Assembly: GCF_003007685.1 (NCBI RefSeq)
Contig: NZ_PXNN01000003.1
Coordinates: forward strand, 372,001-436,000
Direction: 5' to 3'
Length of the DNA stretch: 64,000 nt
DNA from: Marinobacter halophilus
Lineage (GTDB): Bacteria > Pseudomonadota > Gammaproteobacteria > Pseudomonadales > Oleiphilaceae
The notes under the pieces were generated by a model, which had not been told where the DNA came from, made no database searches, and was given only the letters and a program-made list of their open reading frames with translations. Shown here piece by piece: positions 61,937-64,000 of this stretch. The translations under genes and the position numbers were made by a program. Within the stretch, counting starts at the first letter, position 1. Each line of letters starts with the position of its first letter.

Positions 61937-62409
61937 AACTGGCCCGAACCCTGCGCCTGGATATATCCGATGAAAATGTGTTTGAGCAGCCGGCTCCCAG
62001 TGGTGAATGGGCCATTTCAGGCGGCTTTGAATTTTCCAACTGGACCGAAGCGGATCTGAAAGGTAAGGCCCGACAGGCCTTTACTAACGGCTGGTACAGC
62101 GTTGAATCGGGCGGCCGCGCCAGTTTTGTTGGCGTTTCCAACATCACCGAAGCCGAACTGGAGCAGTTGCGCCAGACCCTGGCGCAAACTTTCGTCGAGC
62201 TTTACGGCGCACCAGATATTGACGCTGCCTACCCGGTGGCTTGCGAAGAAATCGACCAGATGCGCCGGATGTGTGAGGACTTCGACGAGAATACCCTGCT
62301 GATGGTCAGCCGAACACTGACCCAGTTAGGCGTTGAGGAAACCTACCGCTCACGAGCCCCGCAAGACGCCTCGCTGGAGGCCTTTGCGGTGCACGGCGGT
62401 TATGAGTGA
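61933..62409 (+). CDS. DUF6505-like protein, last gene of the fdh-linked operon
   Basis: The 158-residue soluble protein has LARTLRLDISDENVFE at the N-terminus, GEWAISGGFEFSNW, RQAFTNGWYS and a helical second half (EIDQMRRMCEDFDENTLLMVSRTL). I recognise it as the family that follows the ligase-like gene in these loci. Its function is unknown. The ATG overlaps the previous stop, so the two products are probably made in equal amounts and may interact. Confidence 0.78.
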   Translation: MKLARTLRLDISDENVFEQPAPSGEWAISGGFEFSNWTEADLKGKARQAFTNGWYSVESGGRASFVGVSNITEAELEQLRQTLAQTFVELYGAPDIDAAYPVACEEIDQMRRMCEDFDENTLLMVSRTLTQLGVEETYRSRAPQDASLEAFAVHGGYE

Positions 62410-62425
62410 TGATGCTCTGAGCTGA

Positions 62426-63673
62426 TTACAGGCCAAAACTGGCGTAGGGAATAAAGCGCACGGAGGTTCCCGGCTCTATTTGCTGAGCGCTCTCGTCCAG
62501 CTCCACCATGCCTTCGGACCAGGCTAAACCTGTCACCCGGCCCGAGCCTTCGGAGCCAAAAACCTCAACCTGGCCATCCCGGACTCGAGCGCGCAACATC
62601 TCGCTGCGCCCGGGCTTCTTGTTCTTGGAAAAATTGGCGGGCATCACGAAAGCCTGGGGTTCAAACCACTCACCGCCTGCCAGCAGCGACATCGCCGGCG
62701 CGCCAAAGCGCAGCGCACAGACCCAGGCCGCCACCGGATTTCCCGGCAAACCCACCACGGGTGTCCCCTGGAACATGGCCAGCGCCAGGGGGCGGCCCGG
62801 CTTGATCGCGATGCGCCAGTTGCTGATTTCACCGTGGGCTTTCAGTGTTTTCGACACGTGATCCTCGTCCCCTGCGGAAACACCGCCACTGGTCAGGATC
62901 AGGTCGCACTGCTCGGCGCCGCGCGCCAGCGCCACTTTGACGTCCTCGGCCCGGTCCAGTACATGGCCCAGGTCCACCAGCTGATAGCCCAGCTGCGTCA
63001 CCAAAGCGCTCAGCATCGGGCGGTTGGCATCATAAATTTGCCAGTTGGTAACGGGGGAGCCGACGGGTTTAACCTCGTCGCCCGTGGACAGCACGCCAAC
63101 ACGCAGACTCTGATAGACGTCAACCGACTCGACGCCGACACTGGCGAGCACTGAAATCTGGGTAGGACTGAGGCGGGTTCCGGCGGTGAGAATTTGGTCC
63201 CTGACCTGGATGTCCTCGCCGGCCAGGCGTCGATTGGCGCCTGCCTTTAACGTGCCGTTCAGATGGAGCTGGCCATCGACGACCTCGCAATCCTCTTCCA
63301 GGACCACCGTGTCCGTACCTGCCGGTATCACCGCTCCGGTGAGGATGCGGATAGCGTGGCCTTCGGGCACCTGACCGGTGTAGGGCTCGCCGGCGGCACT
63401 GCGGCCATCAACGAGAGGCAGTAAGCAGGGGACGTCGGTCAGAGGGCCGGCAAACGCATAACCATCGACTGCCGAATTGCTGCTAGGGGGATGGGCTCGT
63501 GGCGCATAGACATCGCCAGCCAGTATGCGGCCATTCAGCTGCGACAGCGGAACGTCATGATCCACACCCACCACCGGGTGCAATCTTGAACGTAACCTTT
63601 CCAAGGCCTCGTCCACCGGCGTCCAGTTCACCCCGGGGGGCAGAGCAAAACAGTCGTTACGAAGCGGTTTCAT
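62426..63673 (-). CDS. moeA: Molybdopterin molybdotransferase MoeA
   Basis: The 415-residue enzyme inserts molybdate (or tungstate) into adenylylated molybdopterin. Landmarks are SNSAVDGYAF near residue 65, the RILTGAVIPAGTDTVV segment, GVLSTGDEV and LTSGGVSAGDEDHV of the MogA-like domain, and LPGNPVAA. Length is normal. It sits next to a formate dehydrogenase that needs this cofactor and just downstream of mobB on the same strand. Confidence 0.95.
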   Translation of the reverse strand: MKPLRNDCFALPPGVNWTPVDEALERLRSRLHPVVGVDHDVPLSQLNGRILAGDVYAPRAHPPSSNSAVDGYAFAGPLTDVPCLLPLVDGRSAAGEPYTGQVPEGHAIRILTGAVIPAGTDTVVLEEDCEVVDGQLHLNGTLKAGANRRLAGEDIQVRDQILTAGTRLSPTQISVLASVGVESVDVYQSLRVGVLSTGDEVKPVGSPVTNWQIYDANRPMLSALVTQLGYQLVDLGHVLDRAEDVKVALARGAEQCDLILTSGGVSAGDEDHVSKTLKAHGEISNWRIAIKPGRPLALAMFQGTPVVGLPGNPVAAWVCALRFGAPAMSLLAGGEWFEPQAFVMPANFSKNKKPGRSEMLRARVRDGQVEVFGSEGSGRVTGLAWSEGMVELDESAQQIEPGTSVRFIPYASFGL

Positions 63674-63699
63674 GGTGGTCCCGTTACTGGTTGTAGCGT

Positions 63700-64000
63700 T
63701 TATGGTCGGTTACGGTTCAGAATAAAGTCAGTGATTCCGGGCACATCGTTTATGTCGAAAACGGGGCCCGAAAAATCCGTAGCGTAGTCTGCTGCGACCG
63801 CAACAATGCTGGTGTCCTGCGGATACAGTGGGGCGTGCGAGCTGTCCCGCCGGTGCACTTCAATTTTGGGGTGCGAGTGGTTCTTGAAGCCCTCTACCAC
63901 CACCCAGTCGCAGGGGCCAAGTCGGGCCAGTAACTCATCCAGTGTCGGCTCGTTGGCACCCCGGAGCTCATGCATGATGGCGAAGCGTTGACCGCCCGCC
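63700..64000 (-). CDS. mobB: Molybdopterin-guanine dinucleotide biosynthesis protein MobB, C-terminal part
   Basis: The frame is open to the window edge, so the N-terminal P-loop lies beyond base 64000. The visible 99 codons include RFAIMHELRGANEPTLDELL and the MobB hallmark WVVVEGFKNHSHPKIEVHR, with the Asp/Glu of the Walker B-like strand. MobB is a GTP-binding helper of MobA for the bis-MGD cofactor that FdhA uses. It is 26 bases upstream of moeA. Confidence 0.9.
   Translation of the reverse strand, partial: AGGQRFAIMHELRGANEPTLDELLARLGPCDWVVVEGFKNHSHPKIEVHRRDSSHAPLYPQDTSIVAVAADYATDFSGPVFDINDVPGITDFILNRNRP

Noticed and set aside
1..64000. CRISPR arrays, tRNA or rRNA genes, insertion sequences, prophage or attachment sites
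   Set aside because: No regularly spaced repeats, no tRNA-like cloverleaf or rRNA sequence, and no transposase, integrase or phage proteins were recognised by eye.

Overview
The window is a 64 kb stretch of gammaproteobacterial chromosome, most likely from Marinobacter or a close marine relative. This rests on content and remembered protein similarity, not on a search: a CYP153A alkane hydroxylase with its ferredoxin, a Halomonas-type teaABCD ectoine TRAP transporter, lactate-utilisation genes with an LldR regulator, and a large formate dehydrogenase locus. Genes are dense, base composition looks even, and I see no insertion sequence, prophage, CRISPR array, rRNA or tRNA.

Region by region. 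1-2.7 kb: the end of a polyamine-type ABC permease and a membrane-anchored diguanylate cyclase. 2.7-8.4 kb: a sodium:amino-acid symporter, then teaABCD (minus strand, with structured intercistronic and terminal hairpins) and a HiPIP. 8.5-12.8 kb: small hydrolase, periplasmic glutathione peroxidase, LLM flavin oxidoreductase, MscS channel and a stand-alone ovothiol-type methyltransferase. 12.8-18.5 kb: lldR facing lldP-lldE-lldF-lldG, with two TTGGT-N3-ACCAA operators between them. 18.5-25.2 kb: nitroreductase, dihaem cytochrome c peroxidase with an FNR/ANR-like box, rhodanese and DsrE exported proteins, and a GGDEF-EAL protein. 25.4-37.4 kb: an acyl-CoA/aldehyde block (permease, acyl-CoA ligase, aldehyde dehydrogenase, acyl-CoA dehydrogenase, acetoacetyl-CoA reductase, malonyl-CoA decarboxylase, MaoC hydratase, cysteine hydrolase) with an unassigned 10+4+10 palindrome in its divergent promoter, followed by a PAS kinase and FixJ-type regulator. 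37.4-45.8 kb: M23 peptidase, a cryptochrome/photolyase-like gene broken by one in-frame amber codon, serine acetyltransferase, LpxR, two RNA methyltransferases and an FAD dehydrogenase.

45.8-50.8 kb: a soluble multi-PAS chemoreceptor, CYP153A, its ferredoxin and a divergent AraC regulator; this looks like terminal alkane oxidation, possibly with its own sensor. 50.8-64 kb: an Fdh locus running on the minus strand as DUF3305, DUF3306, TorD-like chaperone, short Tat protein, fdhA, fdhB, fdhC, a 42-residue membrane peptide and a TusA-like protein. A divergent operon opposite it encodes a multi-cluster ferredoxin, an Mrp-type ATPase, a biotin/lipoate-ligase-like protein and a DUF6505 protein, and is followed by moeA and mobB. 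The divergent operon and the DUF proteins look like a largely uncharacterised formate dehydrogenase maturation or electron-transfer module and are the best candidate here for an undescribed system.
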